This document shows positions 37,921 to 48,467 of a stretch of 64,000 nucleotides of DNA, piece after piece. Both the position numbers and the translations under genes were made by a program. The stretch covers positions 5,704,001 to 5,768,000 of the forward strand of contig NW_027331831.1 in assembly GCF_033568475.1 (NCBI RefSeq), written 5' to 3'. The notes below the pieces were generated by a model. It was not told the DNA's origin. It saw only the letters and a program-made list of their open reading frames with translations, and searched no databases. The stretch is from Henckelia pumila. Its lineage: Eukaryota > Streptophyta > Magnoliopsida > Lamiales > Gesneriaceae. Each line of letters begins with the position of its first letter. The stretch's first letter is position 1.

Positions 37921-38729
37921 CTAACCTGGACCACGGCCGATTAACCGGGTAAACGAGTTTAACCCAGATCCATGACCCGATCGGACCGATCGGTCATTAG
38001 GCTGTTCGGTTATGATATCCGTTGATCGGATCGGCCGTTTTTTTTTTAAAATTAATTAATGTATATTGACTATATATATAATAAAATGAGAGTGAATGTG
38101 ATTGAATATAATGAAATGTACGTAATAGATTTTAATTTTATATAAAATGTTGAAAGTTGAAATGTTATATACTTTTTATTGAATAAATGTAATAGATTTT
38201 TTATTCAGACTAGTTACGGAGCACACGCGTTGCTTGTGTAGTATAATGTATGATATTAAAATTTTGTGCTCCGAAAATGCAAGTGGATGAGCAGTTAGAT
38301 TTTCAATTGAAGAGAAAATTGGAGAAACTGTTGTGAAAATTTAGCTGCAATTAAGGAAAAAAATTGGAAGGAAATTTTAGTGTCCTCACAAGTCACACAA
38401 TATCAAAAACACTTTTTATAAATATCTCAAGTATTATAATATAGTATAGATAATGAAATATTTGATAGATTTTTTATAAGTTCAATTGTGCAAAGCCTAC
38501 TTTTTAAAATTTAATAATTTTATTCTTTAAACATTTATTTAAAAATGATTTTTTTAAAAAAATGAAAGGGTCGGCCCGAACATGGAACTGGCTATTAACC
38601 GGACTCGGATCGCTGGTTACATGACCCAGACCGTAACCAGTCATGGGCGGGCTGGTTAAGAGTCGGCCTTTTGTCAAACCGAACCCGACGGATTCGACAC
38701 GGACTGGACCCGGCCCGTAGTCAGGTCTA
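37921..38729. mobile_element. hAT-like degenerate element in R1 copy 3
   Basis: The ends CTAACCTGGACCACGG and (complement) TAGACCTGACTACGG are imperfectly inverted. The flanks TTCACCGT (37913-37920) and CCCACCGT (38730-38737) match at 6 of 8 bases. GC-rich ends (GATCGG and GGCCCG words) enclose an AT-rich middle with no open frame. Confidence 0.45.
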
Positions 38730-38744
38730 CCCACCGTATTTTGT

Positions 38745-38905
38745 ATTCATATAATAGTTTTTACTTCTTTATATTGTCAGGGCTTACAAGTATTTAATTT
38801 TTTTTTGCAGAGGAAAACTCTTTTTGTGGTCGACCAAAAATGTATATAATGGATATGTAAACTCTTATTTTGAATTTCCTCTTTGTGTTTTGCAATACTA
38901 GGAAA
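38745..38905. repeat. Dispersed block R1, copy 3 (partial)
   Basis: Matches the middle of R1 (TTTTTGTGGTCGACCAAAAATGTATA region). It lacks the TGAGACGGTCT MITE present upstream of copies 1 and 2. Confidence 0.65.
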
Positions 38906-38965
38906 TGACACGTGCAACGCAGTGAGAACATACTTCTCTGTCGATAAGAGTTGTTAAAAAATAGG

Positions 38966-39722
38966 TTGAGAATAAACTAATATGCAGTAAATTAATTATT
39001 TTCATGATATTTTAGTCAATAATAAATTCAATGTAATATAATTTGTGTAATATATATTATAAAATACGTGCAAATGATATTTGTTCAAAAAATTTTATGT
39101 GTTACAAATCTAAATTAATTTATAATTTTTGAATGTGATCAATCTTATAATATTGTATAAATTATATATTTAAAAAAATATGAAATTGATGTGATCATAA
39201 TAGTTTTATTAAAATAAAATTTCAGAAAAAAGTACAATTCATAATGTCGATAACTTACTTAGAACTATTGATTTATAAAAAATAAACATATAATATAAAT
39301 AATAAGTTATAAACTTTAAATTAAATTATCATGTCAATTTGTGTCTTCCTTTATATTTTGCATTTTTATTTATTTCACGATTGTTTATTTTGCCATCCAC
39401 TTTTCATTTTCACAGCAATATACTCATCATTTTCAATAACAATTCTTGTGATGTTGTTTCATTAATCATGTGCATTTTCATATCTTTATTCTTTGATTCT
39501 TTTGTTGGACGACATCTTTTTTAAAAAAAAATACTGAAAATCTTTCTTTGTAATACTAGCAATAATTTCATTATCCTCTATATATATACATTCTTTTGTT
39601 GTTATATATATGATTTGTATGTGAATATCATCAATTATCGATACATGCATTTGCAAAGACGTACGTCTTCTTTTTGTTCATCTTCATCTCTTGCAAAAAT
39701 ATTCATTTGTTAATTGTAAGAT
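38966..39722. repeat. Dispersed block R2, copy 1
   Basis: Aligns with 52288-53366 over most of its length (for example ATTAATCATGTGCATTTTCA, TTTGATTCTTTTGTTGGAC). It lacks the MULE-type MITE found in copy 2, so it shows the empty site near 39518-39536. Confidence 0.75.
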
Positions 39723-40427
39723 CAACCCATATCCGGTTAGTTCGGTCGGTTAAGACGGTTCTCGAGAAAATTTGATCACCCCTAATTGGCTGCCGACATT
39801 TTAACTAGGAGGACTATTTTTATGCCTGATTTTTGTAGGAAGATTTGATCATCCTACTACTGTTATTTCAAATGTAAGTGTTCCATACTTGAGTACTTCT
39901 TAATATAATCACTTTTTTTTTTAAAAAAAACACACATATATGTTAATGTATACACACACATACTTGTATTCCGCTACACGCATTGTGTACTTGTACTATC
40001 GCGGTTTTTTCCATCAATTTTTGTAATTAGTTTGTAGAATAATGAAGATTTAATTTGTAATTTGAATAAAGATAAATGTAATAACTATAAAAATTGATAG
40101 GGGCTCATGAACAGGAATTTCAATTTTACCACATACTATATATTATATACCCCAACTTTAATATTGTAACCGATATATAGATATATTAATAACTCCAACT
40201 TATATTTTCTTATAAATTTAATATGATTTTAAATTTAATGGTAGCCCTATCACACTCAACTTGGTCTTGACATGCCTTTGATCGTGTCGGATATAAATTA
40301 TATTTTCAAAAATTTATTCTTTCAGTATTTTTTTTTATTGTTGTGTAGTCGATCGTATCGAGTATAACATTGTCGTTGTAAATTGTACTCGGTTTCACGA
40401 GCCTGCCACCTCTAGTCTAACTTTTCG
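39723..40427. other. AT-rich spacer between R2 and R1 copies
   Basis: No gene, RNA or clear element recognised in this stretch. Confidence 0.4.
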
Positions 40428-40581
40428 TATGAGACGGTCTTGCAGATTTATATTTGTTAGCTAGATTGACTCCATCATAGAATAGAAAGCAATAATTTTA
40501 ATATAAACAGTCATAATTTTTCTTGGTTAATTTTAGGTCGAATATTCGTCTCAACAAAATTGATTGTGAAACGATCTCATA
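40428..40581. mobile_element. MITE with TGAGACGGTCT inverted ends, copy 2
   Basis: Left end TATGAGACGGTCT, right end GAAACGATCTCATA. Same arrangement as 36861-37010 and likewise followed by R1, so the two were duplicated together. Confidence 0.6.
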
Positions 40582-40915
40582 AAAATTATACTTTTTGTAT
40601 TTCTATAATAGTTTATACTTCTATCGCATGCAAATGTTTACAAGTATTAAATTTTTTGCAGAGAAAATCTCTATTTGTGGTCGACCAAAAATGTATTTAA
40701 TGGATAAGACACTCTTATTTTTAATTTCTAGCTTCTTTGTGTTTTGTAATGTAATGCATGATTTACTACCAAATTAAAATGATACTACTATGAATTCGAA
40801 TTTGATCAGTTTAATTAACAATGATTAAAAAAAGAAGAAGAAGAAGAAGATATAGGCATCGCGTAAACAATCCTTGCAACATTGACCAATCTTTCGTGCA
40901 TTAATTTATCAATAT
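40582..40915. repeat. Dispersed block R1, copy 2
   Basis: Close match to 37011-37338, including the GCATCGCGTAAACAATCCTT segment. Confidence 0.75.
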
Positions 40916-40939
40916 TCATATAAATTAATATTCATGCTA

Positions 40940-41025
<86 letters not shown>
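40940..41025. repeat. (ATT)n microsatellite, first tract
   Basis: About 28 uninterrupted trinucleotide units. Confidence 0.97.
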
Positions 41026-41027
<2 letters not shown>

Positions 41028-41120
41028 CACTCACGTGATTCAATGATCTGCTACATATGTATTTTCGTATATGCATGACACATTTTATATTTAAAAATTA
41101 AGTACTTCAAAACGACTATG

Positions 41121-41123
<3 letters not shown>

Positions 41124-41211
<88 letters not shown>
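41124..41211. repeat. (ATT)n microsatellite, second tract
   Basis: About 29 uninterrupted units, 99 bp after the first tract. The left flank CTTCAAAACGACTATGTTTT recurs with one change at about 41273, beyond the tract. Confidence 0.97.
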
Positions 41212-41212
<1 letters not shown>

Positions 41213-41644
41213 CACAAGCGAGACGCTGGTATTTGCTACTCTCTGATTTTTTATTTCATATATATTTAAGTGCTTCAAAACGATTATGTTTTATTGACCG
41301 AAAACAATAATTTATAATGTGGAGATGAAATTACTAGGGTATAGAAGGGAAATTTGTAGGAAAACTATTGATGGAATTTCAGCTGCAACTTAATTTGAAT
41401 ATTCAATTCTTTGTATCACTACGTAGTTAGTAGAACTTTCTAGTGTTTTAGTTTTGTGGTTTTGATAATCTTAAAAATTGCATGTGTTTTTGGAATGTTT
41501 GGGTCAGAATTTCTTTTTTTAAAAGTTTGGAGGATTTTGTTTTCTCAATTGGGTCAAGAAACGTTCTCTTTTTGAAGTTTAGGAATATATAATTTACTAG
41601 AATAGTAATTGTTTACAGTGATGGTAATTGTTCTTAGAAACCAA

Positions 41645-41646
<2 letters not shown>

Positions 41647-41706
<60 letters not shown>
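41647..41706. repeat. (TA)n microsatellite
   Basis: About 29 TA units. The open frame across it is low complexity and not a gene. Confidence 0.97.
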
Positions 41707-41708
<2 letters not shown>

Positions 41709-42022
41709 CCAAAGATTCTTGAATATGCTTGGTTGTAGAGTAAATATAATTCACCCATTTTTCGTTGGTTATTAACGGGCTTTTTGTTTTATGTACTTGC
41801 AATTTTCTTGTAAATTAAATCTTAATTCCTTAATAATCATAACATAGTAATAATGATAATAATCAAAAGTTGTTCCTCTACCCAAATCTTCATAGAAGGA
41901 AGCGATGATATTTAAGCATCGTAAAATTATTTTAAATGTTTAAGGAAGCATAATTAAACCCTAAAATCCCAGTATGCTACAAAAATCTTAGCTATTAAAG
42001 TAATCTTTAAAATGTCCACCAT

Positions 42023-42125
42023 TTTGTGAATTTACTTTAAGGGCTCAGAGAATTGAAAAAACTTGAAGTCGAATAACATTTTGTTGGATCGGATTTTGAG
42101 GCAAGAATTGCTGATTTCCGGTTGG
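42023..42125. repeat. ~100-bp inverted repeat, left arm
   Basis: Its reverse complement lies at about 43014-43117 (shared words include TCGAATAACATTTTGTTGGA and AAGTAAATTC). The arms are separated by about 0.9 kb of LTR-derived sequence. Confidence 0.8.
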
Positions 42126-42345
42126 CTTTAGGGACTTTCACGCGTTCTTTTTGAAGGCCGAGGGGCGACGGAGGCAAGTATGGTCCGAGATCTCTAAAAA
42201 TATTAGGGAGTATTTATTAGCTTATTTAAGGCTTTTAGTAGCATTATTAGTTAGGCTTGACCCTTTTATTTGGATTTTCGATTGAGTTGTATTATTATTA
42301 TTTTGGGTTTCAGTCATTTACTGATTGTATTCTGATATGTCGACA
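42124..42345 (+). repeat. LTR fragment related to the 46.9-kb solo LTR
   Basis: GGCTTTAGGGACTTT through TCAGTCATTTACTG matches 48066-48348, with about 90 bp missing. It includes the shared ATGGTCCGAGATCTCTAAAA segment. Confidence 0.75.
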
Positions 42346-42359
42346 TTTTCCTATATTTA

Positions 42360-43028
42360 CTTGGATTAAATTGTGAGGATTAGGTGCGTTTTGATTGATT
42401 AAATTAATTTTATAGTTCTTAATAATTGTATGTGATTTTATGAAGGTAAAAAGAATAAATGGTGCAAAGGATGGAAGAAAAGCGCAGAAAAAAGAAGATT
42501 TGGGAGAAGGAGAAGAACCGCAAGAATGAATTACGGAGCAATAATGGTCAAAAATTAATTTTTAATGTTAAAATATCCAAATACAATCTCCACCATTCAG
42601 AATAAAGTTCAAGATGTTTTGAAGCTGATTTCCAAATTTCAGATCGATCCAACAGCTAGAACTTCGGATATGAATTTTTTAAAAACGCTGCGCGCTGGAT
42701 AGAAACTTGTTCGCTTGATCCATAATATTTTACCGATCGAGCGAGATCTGGGCTAGAAAAATATTTTTTTTGGACATAAAGTTGCTCGCTCGATCCGCAA
42801 CATTTAACCGATCGAGCGAGGCGTCGCACAGACTCAGAAATAAGAATTTTCGAGAATTAAAATCATTGATTTTTCGGGCTTTATTTCGTGGGCTTTCCAA
42901 GCCATATAAATAGAAGATAAAACATCAGATGAGGGGATCGTTTGGACGACTGAAGAGTAGAGAATACATCTGGCGGCTAGGTTTTATCTTCCTAGTTCTT
43001 AGATTCAATCTCTTTTTCAACCCGAAAT
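42360..43028 (+). repeat. LTR-like fragment with CGATCGAGCGAG palindromes and TATA box
   Basis: Two pairs of GCTCGATC...CGATCGAGCGAG sites (about 42710-42825) lie upstream of TATAAATA (42905-42912), the layout of an LTR promoter. No bounding LTR ends were identified, so its extent is approximate. Confidence 0.45.
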
Positions 43029-43117
43029 CAACAATTCTTGCCTCGAAATCCGATCCAACAAAATGTTATTCGACTTCAAGTTTTTTCAATTCTCCGAGCC
43101 CTTAAAGTAAATTCACA
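43014..43117. repeat. ~100-bp inverted repeat, right arm
   Basis: Complement of 42023-42125. It ends exactly where the receptor-kinase fragment begins. Confidence 0.8.
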
Positions 43118-43550
43118 AAACGAGACTATTTTCATCATGGTGGCGGGCTCTTATGGGTACATAGCACAAGGTTAGTTGATTCTTGCAAACCAAATTCCTT
43201 TTAAAATGTCCATCGTTTTGTGAATTTACTCTCAAAGAAAATCTTGGTTTCAAATTTTTTTTCAGAATATGGATACACTTTGAAGGTTGATGAGAAGAGT
43301 ATAGTTTTGGGGTCGTACTTCTTGGAGCTACTAACAGGTAAAATGCCATTAGATCCTTCATTTGGTGACTCCGTCGATATACTAGATTAATGGGTTCGAA
43401 GAAAGGCAAACAACATATATAGTATCAGAGCAGGTATTAGACCCTAACGTTTCTGACCAATGTAAATATGTTCAAGAGGAGATGCTTCTGGTCCTCAAAA
43501 TTGCAGCTCTTTGCACTGCTAAGCTTCCTAAAGACATGACAAGTACCTCA
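43117..43550 (+). pseudogene. LRR receptor-like kinase fragment (MIK1/PXL type)
   Basis: Two exon-like pieces joined by an apparent GT-AG intron (about 43172-43265) encode the end of a plant receptor kinase domain. NETIFIMVAGSYGYIAQ is the activation-loop end, with the usual APE changed to [15 protein letters not shown] follows, then [20 protein letters not shown]. After an in-frame stop and a frameshift comes [19 protein letters not shown], then TAKLPKDM. From memory this best fits LRR class XI kinases such as MIK1. No LRR or transmembrane part remains; the left side is cut off by the inverted repeat and LTR debris. A dead gene fragment. Confidence 0.8.
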
Positions 43551-44530
43551 TGTATTTTTAAATTTTATAGTACTGTAAATTTCATGCTTCCTTAAACTTG
43601 ATGATTCATTCCATCCAATATGAATTTGTTTGCAATTTATATCATAATTAACGAAATATTGCTAGTGTAGTTTGATTGTTTGTTTTGAGAAAGTACTAGT
43701 GATGAGAGTTGTTTTGAATTTGTTGGCTATTTAGATTATAAAGGAATCAAAATGCTGAATTATTTTGGTTGTAATTTATTTTAATTGTTTAAGTTTTGAA
43801 TATTTCTCAGGAATTAATAAATGAATGTTGTTTGGAGCTAAATTTATCTTCGATAAGACCACATTCACACAATGAGCTGGAGAACGAGGTTATGCTCATT
43901 TAACTCATATTATGTTGATATTATTTTTTGTATGTTCTTTTAAGTAATAAGTAATAAAAATTTACTCTTTTTTATTTGTCGAAGGTCACATGAAAAAGGT
44001 GAGAAATATAAATTCGTGAAAAAGTTCAAGGTAGAATGCACTGAATTGGTTTGCATGCCTATTATAAGTTATATCGATTTGCCTAAAATGAAATGTGATG
44101 TTTACAAAGATCTCTTTCGGTTGAAACATCTTCAAAGGCTTATGGTTTCTTGGATGAGGTTGGTTCATTCGATATTTTCATTCCCCAGGCATGACATTAC
44201 TCATTTTCATGTTCCAGGTTCGATAGAAATATGTTTCACTATACATATTCAGTGCTTGCACTTTTTGATAGATTTTTTTAACAGACGTTGGATGAATTTG
44301 AGGATATTTTCTTTCTAAGTGCTACACTAGCGTGGAATGACTCTTCGATATGTACCTTTACTGAAGTTGTTGACAAAGAAAATTGATCTTATATGTTTTG
44401 GAAGCGATTACTTCAAGTCTTTTGATAAAAAGAGAGAAAAGAGAATGAGAAATGATGTTTGTTTCTAAGTAAGATCGAGTTACTTTATTAATATGTATAT
44501 CTTATTGACAGACGATTTCGGTTGAGAAAA
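43551..44530. other. Spacer after the kinase fragment
   Basis: A 100-codon open frame at 44016-44318 was examined but matches no family I recognise. It is flanked by AT-rich DNA and is not called as a gene. Nothing else supportable. Confidence 0.35.
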
Positions 44531-45900
44531 TTCTAGCAAGTGAACTAGGTCAAGTTATAATATATTTGGACAGAGTTCAAGTCGATCCCACAGAGACTAA
44601 TGTTTAAATACTAAGATATAGATTATTCAAATTAATCTAGGTTAATTAAAATAAAGAATTTTTACGAATTATTAAACTAAAGAAAATAAACTAAATTATT
44701 CTAAAGCAAAAGTTTAAATTAAATTAAATGAGCAGAAAAACTTTAAGATTGATTCAAATTTTAGGAAAATGACCAGGAACACACAACGATACCAGACATC
44801 GATAATTGCCACGTATTGGATTTAATCAAACAAGACTCATTCATATTCACGATGAAATTTCCTAGAATAATTATTAATCTATTTCTAGAATTAATAATCC
44901 TATTTTCATTTAACAGTACAATTATTTCTAATTAAATTTAATTAAACAAAAACACATTCACGAGTTATGGAACTTCAGCTTTCGTCTAAAATCGCACACT
45001 GAAATCGAATACTATTTCTAGTCGATTTAACCATGTGTTGATCAATATTTTTGAAGTTAATTTCAATCTCTTCTTTTTCAAGTCCAGATCGAACAACAAA
45101 CATGCAATTAATTGGCCAGATTAAAACCAAGAATTACGCACAAATATTAATCAATAAATATTTCATAAATAAAAAATCAATCAATCCATTGCATAAACAA
45201 AAATCAAAAGTCTGGTCATATCGTGGCCCCGGTCAAAGGATGACTACTCCATAATATCAAAAAGAGACAAAATTCTCATGTTTGAATTCATAATAAATAA
45301 ATCAAAAAAAGAAGAATAAAGAAAATCTCAGCGATGGTGCCGAATCTTGCTTGTGTTCTTCGTTTCCGCTCTCAGCCGTCAAATCTCAAATCTCGCAAAG
45401 TTTTGCAGTCCAAAGTCTTCTCCAATTAGGGATTGATTCCCTTTTATATTTTCCTCTAAAAACCTTATTTTTCGTCCAAAATAATGTTCAATATTACCCA
45501 AAATAATCAGAGTTCCAAAATTCCAAAATTCTGCACGAATTATTTTTTTTCCATATCTGCGATATACACGGACCCCGGACATGGTCCGTGCCTAGGTTCG
45601 TGTATTTAAATTCCAAGCCCAAACATTTTACGAAGCTACACAGACCCCCTTCCAGACGGTGTACGGGGTCCGTGCATTTTTCTGTGATGAACATCTCCAA
45701 AGTCGATGATACACGGACCCCCTTCCAGATGGTATCCGGGGTCCGTGCATTATTTTTCTTCAACTCTCTATTGCTTCGAAGGTGCACGGACCCTCTTTCA
45801 AAGTATGCACAGGGTCCGTGCATTAAATTTCTCCTCAATCTTCTTTACCTCTTATGATTTTTTCGTGTCTTCCGGTCAGGTTCAAACGTGACATCGAATT
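44531..45900 (-). repeat. Minus-strand LTR-element remnant with GGACC/GGTCC hairpin array
   Basis: Four imperfect hairpins of the form CACGGACCC...GGGTCCGTG lie at about 45568-45822. On the minus strand they lie just upstream of a TATA-like AAATATAAAAGG (complement of about 45449-45460), like the promoter arrays of other LTRs here. 44560-45250 is AT-rich with a 'GTCGATCCCACAGAG' segment common in plant retroelement DNA. Bounds are uncertain. Confidence 0.4.
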
Positions 45901-46249
45901 GTTTGACTTTTTCTTCAATATTCAATTCTTTAAAAATCTTAGTCAAACCTACAAACACAAAAAATATGACGATTTAAGCGCAAAACTAGGAATAAAAATG
46001 TCAAACAAGCACGAATACAACAAAATAAAATGCCAAATAAGTTATAAGATTCGTTCTTATCACTTATATATTTAGATAATTAAAAATTAGAATTAATTAG
46101 TTTGTATGATATACTATATTCTTTTGTTTAAATGTATTGATGATGGTTGATTATGGTATGATAATTATATGAGTTTCAATTTATTTTAATTTGTACAAGT
46201 ATAATATAATGCAATAATAAATTAAATATAAAAAATACAAATCAACAGG
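45901..46249. other. AT-rich spacer
   Basis: No gene or element recognised. Confidence 0.4.
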
Positions 46250-46541
46250 GTGCAGTGTACATGTGCGCTGCCAAAAATGTTTCTGCGGCATGCATTGCGC
46301 GCTGCCAATAATGTTTTCTGCAGCAAATTGCGTGTTGTTAATAAATTTTCCGTGGCGTAAATTGTGCGTTGCTAATAAATTTTCCGTGGCGTGCTTTGCA
46401 GGTTGCCAATAATGTTTTCTGCAGCATGCCTTGCGTGTTGTTGATGACCCATGACTTTCAACAGCTTATAATTGTGCAGCTTGCGATGCGCGCTGCGGAA
46501 AGGTAATTTGTACACTGCGAAAAAGCATTTTTGTTGTAGTG
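46250..46541. mobile_element. CACTA transposon terminus (one end)
   Basis: The right edge, read on the minus strand, is CACTACAACAAAAATGC, a CACTA-type terminal inverted repeat. Inside it lie degenerate subterminal repeats built on GCTGC, TGCGCGCTGCC and AATAATGTTTTCTGC. No partner terminus with the same sequence was seen in the window, and there is no transposase. Confidence 0.65.
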
Positions 46542-46899
46542 GATATGCAATTCCCCCTCCAGTCCTAAAAAAAAATGCAATTGTGGTAGCTAGCTAGTTG
46601 ATATATATAATTAATATAGATTTGTTATATATTTTAGAAATATAAAATATAATCATATTTTATTTTATTTTCGGAAAAATTATAGTTTTTTTAAACCAAA
46701 AGTGTCTTGATGAGTAGTGGTCGATTGATTAATTAATGGTGTATATGTTTGGATTGATTCGCGTTAAGATTTGCATGTGTTTAATTTGTTTGGATATATG
46801 AGTTAGATGTATTTTAATTAATATAATCTCCTATCGACGAGATATCCAACACGAGTGTAATTGCATTGAATAGCTTTTGGATTGCTTCGTTAAGACTTC

Positions 46900-48467
46900 T
46901 GTAGTAGCCCGAATTTCCATTCTTGTAATTATAAAGACTTCGCATGTTTAGAATTGTTATAACATGATTAAGAAATTCTCAAATGAGTTAAAGGAGTTTA
47001 AAATCGGATTCAGGGCGTTCGAGAATGGTTCATAGGGTTTAAGTGATGGGGAGGATCGGATGATCCGAACCCTTCGATCGGACCATCCGAAGTATAGGAA
47101 GTTCAGAAGCATGATTTGAGATCGGAGGATCCGTAGAGATAGGAGTGTCAAAACTCAACCCAACCCGTCAATCCGACACGACCCAACCCGAAAAATATCA
47201 GGTTAGGGTTGGTGGTTTTTGGGTTTGGGTCGAATCGGGTTGACCCGAAAGCTAACCCGAAAAAATTAATCGGGTTTGGGTTGGGTTAGGGTCAACCTGG
47301 GTTGACCCGAAATAACCCGAAACTTTTAATTATTATTATTTTTATATAAAATTAAGATAGATTTACTACATTTTTTTACGTTGTATGCTTGAAAAAAAAT
47401 ATTATATATTGATATAATATATTTTCTAAATTTAATGTTTATTTTGTACAATTTTTATTTTTTTAAAATATTTTTTTTATTTTTTGTATTAAGTATACTT
47501 TAATTTTTTTATAAATAAAAGTTCAAATTTAAATTATATATAAGTTTAGATTTTGTTATTATGTGTTTTAAATTAAATATTATTATTATTGTGTTTTTTT
47601 TATTTAATAATTTTTAAAAAAAAATAAAAAAATTTGGGTTGGTTCGGGTTGATCGGGTTAGTCGGGTTCGGGTTCGGGTTTGGGTTCGGGTTCGGTTTGA
47701 TTCGGGTTTGGGTCGGGTTCGGGTTGAAGAAATTTTTAAAATTATTTTCGTCAACCCGACCCGAACCCACCCGACCCACCCGAATTGACACCCCTACAGT
47801 CCGTAGAGATCGGAAGATCCGATCTCGTCTGGATAAGTAGATATTGATTTGATTTGACAAGACCAGGAGATCGGACGATCCGAAGACTGGGATCGGGCGA
47901 TCCAAACTGATTTCGTAAGCAGTGACGTCATAGCGAGGGACACATGTTCGGAGGAGGTTGACTAGGGAGATCGGACGATCCGATTGTTGGGATCGGATCA
48001 TTCGATCTATGCCTATAAATAGGGGTTGAGATCCCCCATTTCCTTTCCACTCTCATTCTAGCTCGGCTTTAGGGACTTTTAGGCGTTCTTCTTGAAGGCC
48101 AAGGGGCGACAGAGCGTTGCCGGAGTTGAAGTGGAGTTGTGCCCAAATTTTGGAGCTGTCCCCATCATTGGGCTAACGACGAACGCAAGTATGGTCCGAG
48201 ATCTCTAAAAATATTAGGGAGTAATCATTAGCTTACTTAAGTTTTTTAGTAGCATTATTAGTTAGTCTTGACCCTTTTGTTTTGGATTTTAGATTGTGTA
48301 GTATTATTATTATTTTGGGTTTCAGTCATTTACTGGTTGTATTCTATCAGGTTAGTATTTCGATTTAAGTTTCCACAGTATATGACTATTTTCTCTGATT
48401 TTGTTATTTAAGTACAATTGAATGCTTAAACTTTGGTTACTTAGTGATTCCGGGACAAGTCACTACA
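46900..48467 (+). repeat. Solo LTR of a gypsy A-related family
   Basis: Begins TGTAGTAGCCCGAATTTCC and ends GTCACTACA, like the LTRs of gypsy A and C. Flanking ACTTC (46895-46899) and ACTTT (48468-48472) match at 4 of 5 bases. An array of GATCGG(N)GATCCGATC palindromes (47054-47112 and 47807-48008) leads into TATAAATA (48014-48021). A hAT-like insert lies inside. No internal region or second LTR follows, which fits recombination to a solo LTR. Confidence 0.65.
47140..47796. mobile_element. hAT-like element, CGGGTT-rich, inside the solo LTR
   Basis: Ends TAGGAGTGTCAAAAC and (complement) TAGGGGTGTCAATTC, with CCCGAA/CGGGTT-rich arms and an AT-rich middle. TCCGTAGAGAT is present at both 47130-47140 and 47800-47810, so the insertion left a duplicated target, though the right copy is offset by a few bases. 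Confidence 0.6.

Noticed and set aside
41554-41802. Small protein across the TA tract
   Set aside because: Low-complexity Ile-Tyr run from a microsatellite; no gene signals.
44016-44318. 100-codon open frame as a gene
   Set aside because: No family recognised, no start context or splice logic, and it lies in repeat-rich DNA.
47634-47840. Gly/Phe-rich small protein in the CGGGTT repeat
   Set aside because: Produced by simple GGGTTC repeats in a hAT-like element end.
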